Of a stretch of DNA of 64,000 nucleotides, positions 41,821 through 50,437 are shown in pieces (the first letter of the stretch is position 1; every line of letters starts with the position of its first letter). Source of the DNA: Kribbella kalugense (GTDB taxonomy: Bacteria; Actinomycetota; Actinomycetes; Propionibacteriales; Kribbellaceae). Location: contig NZ_SODF01000001.1 in the NCBI RefSeq assembly GCF_004365875.1, positions 434,001 to 498,000 of the forward strand, in the 5' to 3' direction. The notes beneath the pieces were generated by a model that was not told where the DNA came from, did no database searches, and saw only the letters and a list, made by a program, of their open reading frames with translations. The position numbers and the translations under genes are program-made.

Positions 41821-42548
41821 TTTGATAGGAGGGCTTGGAGGATTAGGTCGTTGCGGGCTGTTTGGCCGGCTGGGACTGAGGTGTGGACGCCCTCTCGCAA
41901 GTACGTCGTCAGGTGGGCTGGTGATGCGGCCAGGGACTCCGCCCAGCGGACCACCTTCAGGTTCGAGTACTTCTTCGAGGCGTCCGACAGCTGCGAGTTG
42001 ATCCACGCGCTGTTGCGTTGGTCGGCCAGCTGCACGGCCGCGGACTTCGCCGTACGAGCGCACTGGACGTTGACCCAGACAACCGTCCGCTGCGAACCGA
42101 CGATCCGCATCGTCCGGTCGACCTGCGCGGCGAAGACCGGCGGGTTGAAGATGTCGTTCGTTCCCGTCGCCATCAGGATCCGGCGCGGCATGCCGTACCG
42201 GACTGCCCAGTTCTGCAAGGCGTCGACCGCCGGCGCGGTCGGACGGCCGGACCAGTTGTGTACCGCGATGGTCTTGCCGGTGCGCGCGATCAGCTGCGAC
42301 GCGAGCGCCTTGCCGTCCTGCACCGCGATGCTGTCGCCGAACATATAGACGCCGTCGTTGTCGCGGACGGACGTAATGGTTGCTTCAGTTGCGATCGCGT
42401 GGCTCAAGATTGTCCAGTCGCCGAGCGCGCCGGACCCATACGGGTCGGACGCAGCGGCGGTCTGGGCCGTCGATGCCTCGCCGGTGGCGACGGCCGCGAC
42501 AGTGGCCACGGCTCCCGCCATCAGGACGTGGCGACGGTTCGGTTTCAT
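41817..42548 (-). CDS. Secreted SGNH/GDSL-like hydrolase
   Basis: 243 residues from ATG 42548 (MKPNRRHVLMAG), with a GGGGG stretch upstream; the frame to 42608 is longer but unlikely. A twin-arginine-like signal (NRRHVLMAGAVATVAAVATGEASTAQ) implies export. The SGNH blocks are YMFGDSIAV (Ser, about residue 70), HNWSGRP, GTNDIF (Asn), and EGVHTSVPAG (His near the end). The usual Asp of the D-x-x-H pair appears to be Glu. Substrate may be a lipid or acetylated sugar; unknown. Its stop lies in the tandem-repeat array. Confidence 0.8.
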   Translation of the reverse strand: MKPNRRHVLMAGAVATVAAVATGEASTAQTAAASDPYGSGALGDWTILSHAIATEATITSVRDNDGVYMFGDSIAVQDGKALASQLIARTGKTIAVHNWSGRPTAPAVDALQNWAVRYGMPRRILMATGTNDIFNPPVFAAQVDRTMRIVGSQRTVVWVNVQCARTAKSAAVQLADQRNSAWINSQLSDASKKYSNLKVVRWAESLAASPAHLTTYLREGVHTSVPAGQTARNDLILQALLSN

Positions 42549-42605
42549 AGTGTTGCCCCCAGGAGATGGTCGGGATCCGCGTGGACGATACAAGGTGACT
42601 GAGCG

Positions 42606-42651
42606 CAACCGTCAAGCCGTTGTGATCCAACAGAGATCTGACAGACGGTTG
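42606..42651 (-). terminator. Inverted repeat after the distal subtilase gene
   Basis: CAACCGTC (42606-42613) pairs with GACGGTTG (42644-42651), and a smaller GTTG...CAAC stem is nested in the 30-base loop. It lies 16 bp after the stop of the minus-strand protease gene at 42667 and before the SGNH gene. Possible terminator; no T-run is visible. Confidence 0.35.
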
Positions 42652-42666
42652 GCTGCAATCATTTCG

Positions 42667-45543
42667 TCAGCTGATCGTGAGGATCTTGTTCGCGGTGAAC
42701 GCCTGCGCATGGTCGGCATCACCGGGGAACCAGACCCGGTAGGCGACCTGGCCGCGGACGGCCGGTTTGATGCCGAACGCGTACTTGCCCGAGGCACTCA
42801 GCTTCACCGAGGCGATCGACTTCCACACCTTGCTTCCGTACTGCTGCAGGTAGACGGTCTGGCCGGCGTGCGCGGGAGCGACGTACCCGCTGATGGCGGC
42901 GGCCTGGCCGAGCCGGATCGCTGCCGGCGCCAGGGTCGCGGAGATCGTCGGTGCGACCTGGACGGTGATGTCTGGCGTCCGCGTCCCCATCAGGTCGGTG
43001 TTGCCGGGGAACGTCATCATGAACACCGACGACACGGTCGGCTTGTAGGAAAGGCTGACGGTCCCGGTCGACGAGGTCTTCAAAGCGGCGAGCAGCTTGA
43101 ACGTCGAGGAGTTCTTCGGCCGCACGTACAGGTTCGTCGGCAGACCGGCGTACGCCAACTTGTCGATCCGCAGCGTGCTCCCGGTCAGCGTGATCGACCC
43201 GCCGTAGTTGATCAGCGTCGATGACGGCGTGAGCACGGTCTTCATGCCGAGCAACTGGCTCGTCGCGATCAGGCTGAACTTGCCACCGCGGTCCTTGACC
43301 CAGGCGCCGTAGGTGTAGGTGACGCCCTGAGCCAACCCGGTGTTCTTGTACGCCGACGCCGCACCCGAGTAGACCAGCGTGCCGGTCGTCGGAGTCGGTG
43401 CCTGGCTGGTCGAGTTCCGCCGCACCATGACCTGGTCGAGGTCTGGCGTCGGCGGGATCTTCCACGTCAGGTTCGCAGCCAGGTACGCACCGGTCGCGTC
43501 GAACGTCAGCTTCTGCGGCGCCAGGTCGGCCGTCGCGAAGCCACTGCTGACCGGCAGCACCTCGTCCCCGTTGGTCTCCGTGATCCCCTCGAGGACCTGG
43601 ATGCGGTACGCCGTGTTGTCGGTCAAACCGCCCGTCGGCGTGATCACTGCCTGCCGAGTCGTCGCGTCATAGCCGACCGTCGCCCCGATCGTGGCGCCAC
43701 TCTTGGCGTTGACGAGCCGGACCGTGCTGGCGGTGACAGTGCTCGCGACCACGGGACGGGCGAACGTCACGAACGGCCGGGTCGACAGGTCCGAGATGGT
43801 CGAGCGGTCCTCCGGCTGCGCATCCCGGAGCGAATAGTCCGTGCCGGAGCCCGCGCCGCCGGTGCCCTCCTCGGTGATGTTCAGCGAGTAGGCCCGGGTG
43901 TCGCGCGACCCGTTGTCGTTGCTGACCGCGATGTAGGTGCTGCCCGGATTGGCGCCGACGTCGACCGATGCGGTCAGCGGACCCCACTGCGGTTCCTGCG
44001 ACACCGGGTCGATGTCCGGGAAGGCCTTGACCGCACTGCCGAGCGCCAGCAGGGTGCCGTCGTACACCTGGACCCGCGGACCCATGTTCTCCGCGTAGAT
44101 CGGCTGGAAGTCGGCGCCCGTGACCGCGATCCGCAGGTTGCGGGCCGCCTCCGAGGTGACCTCGAACCAGTCGACGTCACCCTCGGCGCCGATCGTGGTC
44201 TCCAGCGGGCTCGACTCCGGGCTGACCGAGATCGCCCGCTCGGGCTGGTCGTTGCCGTCGGACCCGCTGACCGGGAAGTCCGGCGCGAAGCGGCCGCCGA
44301 GCGCGGCGTACGCGTCCAGGATGCCGGCGCCGTAGTACGGGTCGGTGCCGCGCGGACCGGCGTCCCGGGCGAGCGTCTTGAGCCGGCTCTCCACCTGCAC
44401 CGGCGTGAACGTCGGCCACTTGTTCCTCACCAGGGCCGCGACGCCCGCGACGATCGGCGCGGAGCAGGACGTGCCGGTGCAGAACCAGTACGGCGCCTTG
44501 CCGGCCGGCGTCAGCGACCGGGCGCCGGTGGTCAGGATGTTGAAGCCGGGAGCAGCCAGGTCGACCCAGCTGCCGTACGAGCTGAAATCGGTCTTCACAC
44601 CACCCGGGCTGGTCGCGCCGACCGCGATCACGCCGTAGAAGGCCGCTGGGTACTGCACGACGTCCGTACCGTCGTTGCCGGCCGCCGCGACCACGACGAC
44701 GCCGTGGGCGATCGCGTTCGCCACCGCTTTGTCGAGCACAGCGTCGTACCCCGGAGCGCCGAGCGACATGTTGATCACCTTGGCGCCGTGACCGACAGCC
44801 CAGTTGATGCCTTCGGCAATGTCTGCGTCGTACCCGCTGCCGTCGGCGCCCATGACCTTGACGGGCATCGCCTTGACGTTCCACCCGACACCGGCGACAC
44901 CGATGCCGTTGTTGGCGCCGGCCGCGATGATGCCGAGCGTCATGGTGCCGTGGCCGTTGTCGTCGACCGGGTTGGGCCGGGTGGACGAGACGGCGTTGTA
45001 GCCGGTCACGAGATGACCGACGAGATCTGGATGACCGGCATCAACGCCGGTGTCGAGTACGGCGACGATCTGGTTGCCGGTCGACTTCGACAGATCCCAG
45101 GCGGCCGGAACCCGGACTGTGTTCAGCGAGGTCTGCTGATTGACCGCGTAGTACGTGTCGTTCGGGGTGGCCGAGATCCGGCGCTTGTAGTTCAGCGAAG
45201 CGAGCTCGACGGACGGGTCGGTCTGGACCTTCTTCAGCAGGTCCTGGGCCGGGAGGTCGCCCTTGAGTTTCACGACGTCCGACGAGACGGAGTCCTCGGT
45301 GGTGGCGCGGACCTTGGCGACCGCGGCGTGGCGGGCCGAGGAGGTGCTCTTCTTCTTGAACTTCACCACCACCGCGTTCGGCTCGAACTCAGGCTTGCCG
45401 GTCTGGTGTGCGGCCGGGTACGGCGGTTGGTACAGGTCAGGTTGCGCCGCCGAACCGGACGAGCTGGTCAGGGCTACCAGCGAGCCGGCGACCAGCGCCG
45501 CGGGGACGGCGAGACGCAGGAGGTGGGCAGGACGGAAGGACAC
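42667..45543 (-). CDS. Secreted subtilisin-like serine protease (S8), tandem copy B
   Basis: 958 residues from GTG 45543 (MSFRPAHLLRLAVPAALVAG), with GGAAG five bases upstream. The frame stays open to 48579, but that part is a shadow of copy A. A signal peptide (to about residue 35) and a propeptide (FEPNAVVVKFKKKSTSSARHAAVAK...) precede the catalytic domain. The triad is VAVLDTGVDAGHPD (Asp), DDNGHGTMTLGIIAAG (His) and CTGTSCSAPIVAGVAAL (Ser). Beyond about residue 430 lie beta-rich domains including a PPC-like segment (EGDVDWFEVTSEAARNLRIAV), a bacterial Ig-like part, and two C-terminal Ig-like repeats. Its close paralogue lies directly upstream on the same strand. Confidence 0.92.
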   Translation of the reverse strand: MSFRPAHLLRLAVPAALVAGSLVALTSSSGSAAQPDLYQPPYPAAHQTGKPEFEPNAVVVKFKKKSTSSARHAAVAKVRATTEDSVSSDVVKLKGDLPAQDLLKKVQTDPSVELASLNYKRRISATPNDTYYAVNQQTSLNTVRVPAAWDLSKSTGNQIVAVLDTGVDAGHPDLVGHLVTGYNAVSSTRPNPVDDNGHGTMTLGIIAAGANNGIGVAGVGWNVKAMPVKVMGADGSGYDADIAEGINWAVGHGAKVINMSLGAPGYDAVLDKAVANAIAHGVVVVAAAGNDGTDVVQYPAAFYGVIAVGATSPGGVKTDFSSYGSWVDLAAPGFNILTTGARSLTPAGKAPYWFCTGTSCSAPIVAGVAALVRNKWPTFTPVQVESRLKTLARDAGPRGTDPYYGAGILDAYAALGGRFAPDFPVSGSDGNDQPERAISVSPESSPLETTIGAEGDVDWFEVTSEAARNLRIAVTGADFQPIYAENMGPRVQVYDGTLLALGSAVKAFPDIDPVSQEPQWGPLTASVDVGANPGSTYIAVSNDNGSRDTRAYSLNITEEGTGGAGSGTDYSLRDAQPEDRSTISDLSTRPFVTFARPVVASTVTASTVRLVNAKSGATIGATVGYDATTRQAVITPTGGLTDNTAYRIQVLEGITETNGDEVLPVSSGFATADLAPQKLTFDATGAYLAANLTWKIPPTPDLDQVMVRRNSTSQAPTPTTGTLVYSGAASAYKNTGLAQGVTYTYGAWVKDRGGKFSLIATSQLLGMKTVLTPSSTLINYGGSITLTGSTLRIDKLAYAGLPTNLYVRPKNSSTFKLLAALKTSSTGTVSLSYKPTVSSVFMMTFPGNTDLMGTRTPDITVQVAPTISATLAPAAIRLGQAAAISGYVAPAHAGQTVYLQQYGSKVWKSIASVKLSASGKYAFGIKPAVRGQVAYRVWFPGDADHAQAFTANKILTIS

Positions 45544-45599
45544 AGGACTTCCCAGTGGTTGCAAAATCAAGGACGACGGGCCGGGGCCATGCAGGGCCT

Positions 45600-48482
45600 T
45601 TAGCTGATGGTGACGATCTTGTTCGCGGAGAACGCCTGCGCGTGATCGGCGTCGCCGGGGAACCAGATCCGGTAGGCGATCTGGCCCCGTACCGCAGGCC
45701 TGATGCCGAAGGCGTACTTGCCGGACGAGATCGGCTTGACCGACGCGATCGACTTCCAGACCTTGTTCCCGTACTGCTGCAGGTACAAGGGCTGACCAGC
45801 GTGGGCCGGCGCGATGTAGCCGCTGATCGCGGTGGTCTTGCCGAGCTTGACCGCCGTCGGTGCGAGAGTGGCCGAGATCGTCGGGGCCACCTGGACGGTG
45901 ACGTCCGGCGTCCGGGTGCCCATCAGATCGGCGTTCCCGGGGAACGTCATCATGTACACCGAGGAGACGGCCGGCTTGTAGGTGTAGCTGACGGTCCCGG
46001 TCGAGGACGTCTTCAGCGCGGCCAGCAGGGTGAACTTCGTCGAGTTCTTCGGCCGGACGTACAGGTTGGTCGGCAGACCGGCGTACGCCTTGTTGTCGAT
46101 CCGCAGGGTGCTCCCGCGCAGCGTGATCGAGCCGCCGTAGTTGATCAGCGTCGACGTGGTCGAGATCCCGGTCTTCATCCCGAACAGCTGCGTGGTCGCG
46201 ATCGGGCTGGTCTTGCCACCGCGGTCCTTGACCCAGGCGGCGTACGTGTACGTGACGCCCTGCAAGAGCCCGGTGTTCTTCACCGCGGAGCCCGTGCCTG
46301 CGTAGACCAGCGTCCCGGTCGCCGCCGTCGGCGGCTTGCTGATCGGGTTCCGGCGGACGATCACCTGGTCGAGGTCGCCGGTCGGCGGGATCTTCCAGGC
46401 AAGGTTCGCAGCCAGGTACGCACCCGTCGCGTCGAAGGACCCGGCCGCGGACGGCGTCTGGTCCACCGTCGAGAACACACTGGTGAACGGCGCGATCGTC
46501 CCACCGTCCCCTTGCACCCCGCTCACAACAATCCGGTACGGCGTGTTGTCGAGCAACGGCACCGTCGGCTTGAGAGTGGCCAGACGGGTCCCGGCGTCGA
46601 AGGCGACCGTCGCGCCGACCGACGAACCGGTCCTGCCGTTCAGCAGCCGCACCGTCGTCGGGTTCACGCTGGCGGCAACGACATCCCGCGCGAACATCAC
46701 GATCGGCGTCGTCGTCAGCACGGCGTTGGCGGACAGGTCGTTCGGCTTCACGTCCGCGACCGGGTAGGCGGTCCCGGTCGGGGTCGAGCCGGCGCCCTCC
46801 TCGGAGACGGTCAGCGTGTACTTCCGGGTGTCCCGGGATCCGTTGTCGTTGCGCACGGCAATGTACGTCGTGTCGTTCGCGCTGACGTTCACCGTCGCGG
46901 TCAGGTTGGTGGCCTGGGGACAGCCGGTGGCGGGGTCGATCGGCGTGGACGGATACGGGTTCACCGCATGGCCCAGGGAGAGCAGGCTGGAGTTGTAGAC
47001 ATCGATCCGGGGCCCGAAGTTCTCCGCGAAGGCACAGCTGAACAGCGGCCCGGTCACCGACACCTTGAGGTTGCGGTTCGTCGCCGACGTCACCTGATAC
47101 CAGTCGACGTCGCCTTCGACGCTGATCGTCGAGCTGGTCGTCTTGGAGCCCGCTACCGGGACCGCCACCGGGAAGGAACGCGATGGCTGGTCGAGGTTGT
47201 CCTCGGGGTTGACCGGGAAGTCCGGGGCGAAGCGGCCGCCGAGGGCGGCGTACGCGTCGACGATGCCGTGGCCGTAGTACGGATCGATTCCGCGTGGACC
47301 GGCGTCCCGGGCGAGGACCTCGAGCCGCTGCGCGACCTGGGCCGGCGTCAAGGTCGGCCACTTGTTCCGGACGAGGGCCGCGATCCCGGCCACGATCGGC
47401 GCCGAGCAGGACGTGCCGGTGCAGTACCAGTACGGCGCGAACTCCGGTGGCGTCAGCGAACGCGCGCCGGTGGTCAGGATGTTCCAGCCGGGAGCGGCCA
47501 CGTCGACCCAGTCGCCGTACGAGCTGAAGTCGGTCTTCACACCGCCAGGGTTGGTCGCGGCGACCGCGATCACGTCCGGGTACGCGGCCGGGTACTGCAC
47601 AACGTCGGTCCCGTCGTTGCCAGCGGCAACCACAACGACGACGCCCTTGTTGACCGCGTTCGTCACGGCGTTGTGCAGCACGGAGTTGTCGCCGGGCCCG
47701 CCGAGGGACATGTTGATCACCTTGGCGCCGTGGGCAACGGCCCAGTTGATGCCTTCGGCAATGTCCGCGTCGTACCCGGAGCCGTTGGCGCCCATCACCT
47801 TGACCGGCATCGCCTTGACGTTCCAGCCGACACCGGCGACGCCGATGCCGTTGTTCGCGCCGGCTGCGATGATGCCCAGCGTCATGGTGCCGTGCCCGTT
47901 GTCGTCGACCGGGTTCGGCCGCGTGCTCGAGGTCGCGTTGTACCCCGGCACGAGGTGGCCGACGAGATCCGGGTGACCGGCGTCGACGCCGGTGTCGAGT
48001 ACGGCGACGATCTGGTTGCCGGTCGACTTCGACAGATCCCAGGCGGCCGGGACGCGGGTCGTGTTCAGGTACGTCTTCTGATCGCTGTTGTAGTACGTGT
48101 CGTTCGGGACCGCGGAGACGTACCGCTTGTAGTTGAGCGAGGCCAGCTCGACGTTCGGGTCGGCCTCGACCTTCTTCAGCAGCTCGGGCGCGGACAGCTT
48201 GCCGGTGACCTTCACGAAATCCGAAACGACAGAGTCTTCGGTACTGCCGCCGACCTTGGCGACCGCGGACCGGCGAGCGGCGGTCGTTGCCTTCGGCTTG
48301 AACTTCACCATCACGGTGTTCGGCTCGAACTCGCCTTTCGCGGACGGATGGGCGGTGAACGGCGGATGGAAGGGACGCGGCTGTGCGGCCGAGCCGGACG
48401 ACCCCGTCAGCACGATCAGCGAGCCGGCAACCAGAGCTGCGGGCAACCCCAGGCGCAACAGGAGCGCAGGGCGGAATGACAC
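45600..48482 (-). CDS. Secreted subtilisin-like serine protease (S8), tandem copy A
   Basis: 960 residues from GTG 48482, the start aligned with copy B (MSFRPALLLRLGLPAALVAG); GTG 48494 would add four residues. Signal peptide, propeptide (FEPNTVMVKFKPKATTAARRSAVAKVGG) and triad (VLDTGVDAGHPD; DDNGHGTMTLGII; CTGTSCSAPIVAGIAAL) match copy B nearly residue for residue. The C-terminal half keeps the same domain order but is more diverged between copies, and includes cysteines in copy A (FSCAFAENFG, ATGCPQA) that copy B lacks. This is the promoter-proximal gene; copy B starts 56 bp after its stop, so they may be co-transcribed. Confidence 0.93.
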   Translation of the reverse strand: MSFRPALLLRLGLPAALVAGSLIVLTGSSGSAAQPRPFHPPFTAHPSAKGEFEPNTVMVKFKPKATTAARRSAVAKVGGSTEDSVVSDFVKVTGKLSAPELLKKVEADPNVELASLNYKRYVSAVPNDTYYNSDQKTYLNTTRVPAAWDLSKSTGNQIVAVLDTGVDAGHPDLVGHLVPGYNATSSTRPNPVDDNGHGTMTLGIIAAGANNGIGVAGVGWNVKAMPVKVMGANGSGYDADIAEGINWAVAHGAKVINMSLGGPGDNSVLHNAVTNAVNKGVVVVVAAGNDGTDVVQYPAAYPDVIAVAATNPGGVKTDFSSYGDWVDVAAPGWNILTTGARSLTPPEFAPYWYCTGTSCSAPIVAGIAALVRNKWPTLTPAQVAQRLEVLARDAGPRGIDPYYGHGIVDAYAALGGRFAPDFPVNPEDNLDQPSRSFPVAVPVAGSKTTSSTISVEGDVDWYQVTSATNRNLKVSVTGPLFSCAFAENFGPRIDVYNSSLLSLGHAVNPYPSTPIDPATGCPQATNLTATVNVSANDTTYIAVRNDNGSRDTRKYTLTVSEEGAGSTPTGTAYPVADVKPNDLSANAVLTTTPIVMFARDVVAASVNPTTVRLLNGRTGSSVGATVAFDAGTRLATLKPTVPLLDNTPYRIVVSGVQGDGGTIAPFTSVFSTVDQTPSAAGSFDATGAYLAANLAWKIPPTGDLDQVIVRRNPISKPPTAATGTLVYAGTGSAVKNTGLLQGVTYTYAAWVKDRGGKTSPIATTQLFGMKTGISTTSTLINYGGSITLRGSTLRIDNKAYAGLPTNLYVRPKNSTKFTLLAALKTSSTGTVSYTYKPAVSSVYMMTFPGNADLMGTRTPDVTVQVAPTISATLAPTAVKLGKTTAISGYIAPAHAGQPLYLQQYGNKVWKSIASVKPISSGKYAFGIRPAVRGQIAYRIWFPGDADHAQAFSANKIVTIS

Positions 48483-48614
48483 AGGACCCCCCACGGGTCA
48501 AAGTGATAGACCTGCGGATTATGGCAGAGGACTGAATTCCAGTGGAGACCGGAATCGATGTCACAAGCTGCAATTTCACGACAAGGTGACGGCATGCCGC
48601 TCTAAGCTCTGGTC

Positions 48615-49412
48615 ATGACTGAGGAACTGAGTTCCTGGCGGAGGGCGCCGTTCACCGGCGGCGGCCTGACCTACGACTGCTTCGAGAAGGGCGAGGGGCC
48701 GGGCGTCGTCCTGATCCCCGAGATCCCCGGACTTAGCCCTGGCGTCATCGGCTTCGGCGAACACCTGGTCGAGGCGGGCTTCACAGTCGTCATCCCGTCG
48801 CCCTTCGGTACGCCGGGACGCAAGGAGTCGATGGGGTACGTACTGGGCACCGTCGCGCGACTGTGCGTCTCGAAGGAGTTCCGCGCCTTCGCGGTCAACG
48901 CCGAGCGGCCGATCACGAAGTACCTGCGTGCCGTCGCGACCGACCTCGCCGGCCGGACGCCCGGACGCGGCGTCGGTGTGATCGGGATGTGTTTCACCGG
49001 GGGATTCGCGCTCGCCACCGCCGTCGAGGATGTCGTCACCGCGCCAGTGCTCAGTCAGCCGTCGGTGCCGTTCCCAGTGAGCGCCAAGCGGCGCAGCGAT
49101 CCGGGGTTGTCGCAGCAGGAGTTCGAGGTCGTCAAGGAGCGGACGCGGACCGACGGGCTGTGCGTGCTCGGCCTGCGGTTCAGCGGGGACCGAGCGGCGG
49201 CGCCTGAGCGATTCAGCACTCTGCGCGCGCAGCTCGGTGATGCGTTCGAGGTGATCGAGCTCGACTCCTCGCCAGGGAATGCGGACGGATACAGCAAGAA
49301 TGCGCACGCGGTGCTCACGGCCGAGGTCCGCGACAACCCGCCGAACTCGGCCTTCGCCGCCCGGGCCCGAACCGTCGACTTCCTCCGGGAACACCTGACA
49401 GCGACCGCCTGA
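48615..49412 (+). CDS. Dienelactone hydrolase family protein
   Basis: 265 residues. The alpha/beta-hydrolase core is PGVVLIPEIPGLSPGVIGFGEHLVEAGFTVVIPSPFG, then the nucleophile elbow GVIGMCFTGGFAL with the classical cysteine (about residue 122). The acid lies in FSGDRAA and the histidine in SKNAHAVLT near the C-terminus. The active-site cysteine makes it a truer dienelactone-hydrolase-type enzyme than the protein at 2820-3389. The divergent subtilase gene lies 132 bp upstream; that gap holds ATTCC-N10-GGAAT (48536-48555), a possible operator. No aromatic catabolism genes are nearby. Confidence 0.88.
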   Translation: MTEELSSWRRAPFTGGGLTYDCFEKGEGPGVVLIPEIPGLSPGVIGFGEHLVEAGFTVVIPSPFGTPGRKESMGYVLGTVARLCVSKEFRAFAVNAERPITKYLRAVATDLAGRTPGRGVGVIGMCFTGGFALATAVEDVVTAPVLSQPSVPFPVSAKRRSDPGLSQQEFEVVKERTRTDGLCVLGLRFSGDRAAAPERFSTLRAQLGDAFEVIELDSSPGNADGYSKNAHAVLTAEVRDNPPNSAFAARARTVDFLREHLTATA

Positions 49413-49666
49413 CGACGTTCCGTGTGGAAATGTCAAAACCACGTTGAGTAACGCAGACGGTGTGATTCGGTCGCCGTTGAGCGGGGGAGGCTAGGAATGC
49501 CTGGGGATTGATCGTTGCGGTCCGCAAGTATGGGGGTGCGGTGGGTGACGCCGATGTTTTCCTCTGGTCGTGGGTGCCTGGTGCATGGCACGATCGGCCG
49601 TCGGAGGCACAACAGGGGACGCGCATCGCGCATGGCGGGTGCCAGGCATCAGATGAGTGAGGCTGT

Positions 49667-50437
49667 ATGAACGGGCGGGTAGCGCAAGACAACCGGATCC
49701 AAGTGAACGGGACCAACGGTCACGGACATGGTCACGCTCCGCAACCAAGCGCTCACCTCGAAGCACCGGCGGACGACCAGAAGGACGAACAGCAGGTCGA
49801 CCAGACGGTCGATCAGAAAGGCGACCAGCCGGCGCCGGAGTGGCAGTCCGGGCAGCAGATCGCCGAGATCCAGGTGCGCCAGCCGGACGACGTACCTCGT
49901 TCGGAGTGGCTGTCCGAGGTTCGCGATCGGCCTAGAACGCCGAACGGTACGACGCTGCGCCAGTTCAACACCCCTGTCCGCGTGGACGAGATCGCGGTTG
50001 CGGCGATGACCCTGGCCGAAGATCTGCACGCGGCGACGCAGAGCATGCCGGATTCCGTTGAACTGCGGCGTTTCCGGCGTGATCTCGACCAGGCCGCGAC
50101 TACCTTCCGCGACTTGGCGACCAAGCTCGAGGTGACCGCCGGCAAGCTCGTCCGGCTGGCGGCGAACGAGGGCCAGGCGTGCGGTGTCGGCTGGGGCGTC
50201 TGCCCCGAGCACGGCCTCACGCTGATGAACATCGGCGAGACCGCGACCTGCCACGTGCTCGGCTGCGGCCGGCAGAACGAGGGCGAGGTCGAGCGCTGCG
50301 AGCACCCGGTCGCGTACCGCGTCGTCGACGCGGCCGGACCGGCTCTGCTCACCTGCACCGGCCACGCCATCGCCTGCCGGCTGTACTTCGACAACCCGGT
50401 CATCACCGCGGCTGCCGACAGCATGGAGCTCTTCTAG
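49667..50437 (+). CDS. Hypothetical protein with cysteine/histidine-rich C-terminal module
   Basis: 256 residues. I do not recognise the family. The first 100 are low-complexity and hydrophilic (Gln/Asp/His-rich; NGTNGHGHGHAP). A helical region follows at about 100-165 (VDEIAVAAMTLAEDLHAATQSMPDSVELRRFRRDLDQAATTFRDLATKLE). The last 85 residues contain regularly spaced Cys/His pairs (CGVGWGVCPEHG, TCHVLGCG, RCEHPVAYRV, CTGHAIACRLYFDN), suggestive of a zinc-binding fold. There is no signal peptide or membrane helix. Its stop overlaps the convergent glycosidase stop by 4 bp. Confidence 0.7.
   Translation: MNGRVAQDNRIQVNGTNGHGHGHAPQPSAHLEAPADDQKDEQQVDQTVDQKGDQPAPEWQSGQQIAEIQVRQPDDVPRSEWLSEVRDRPRTPNGTTLRQFNTPVRVDEIAVAAMTLAEDLHAATQSMPDSVELRRFRRDLDQAATTFRDLATKLEVTAGKLVRLAANEGQACGVGWGVCPEHGLTLMNIGETATCHVLGCGRQNEGEVERCEHPVAYRVVDAAGPALLTCTGHAIACRLYFDNPVITAAADSMELF

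Noticed and set aside
45408..48479. A 1,023-codon plus-strand open frame antisense to protease copy A
   Set aside because: Translation is Arg/Asp/Gly/His-rich with no recognisable domain; it is the usual GC-driven antisense frame.
42667..48579. A single 1,970-codon minus-strand open frame covering both proteases
   Set aside because: Upstream of 45543 it is a frame shadow of copy A, whose own frame has full subtilase motifs. The real proteins are two genes of about 960 residues.
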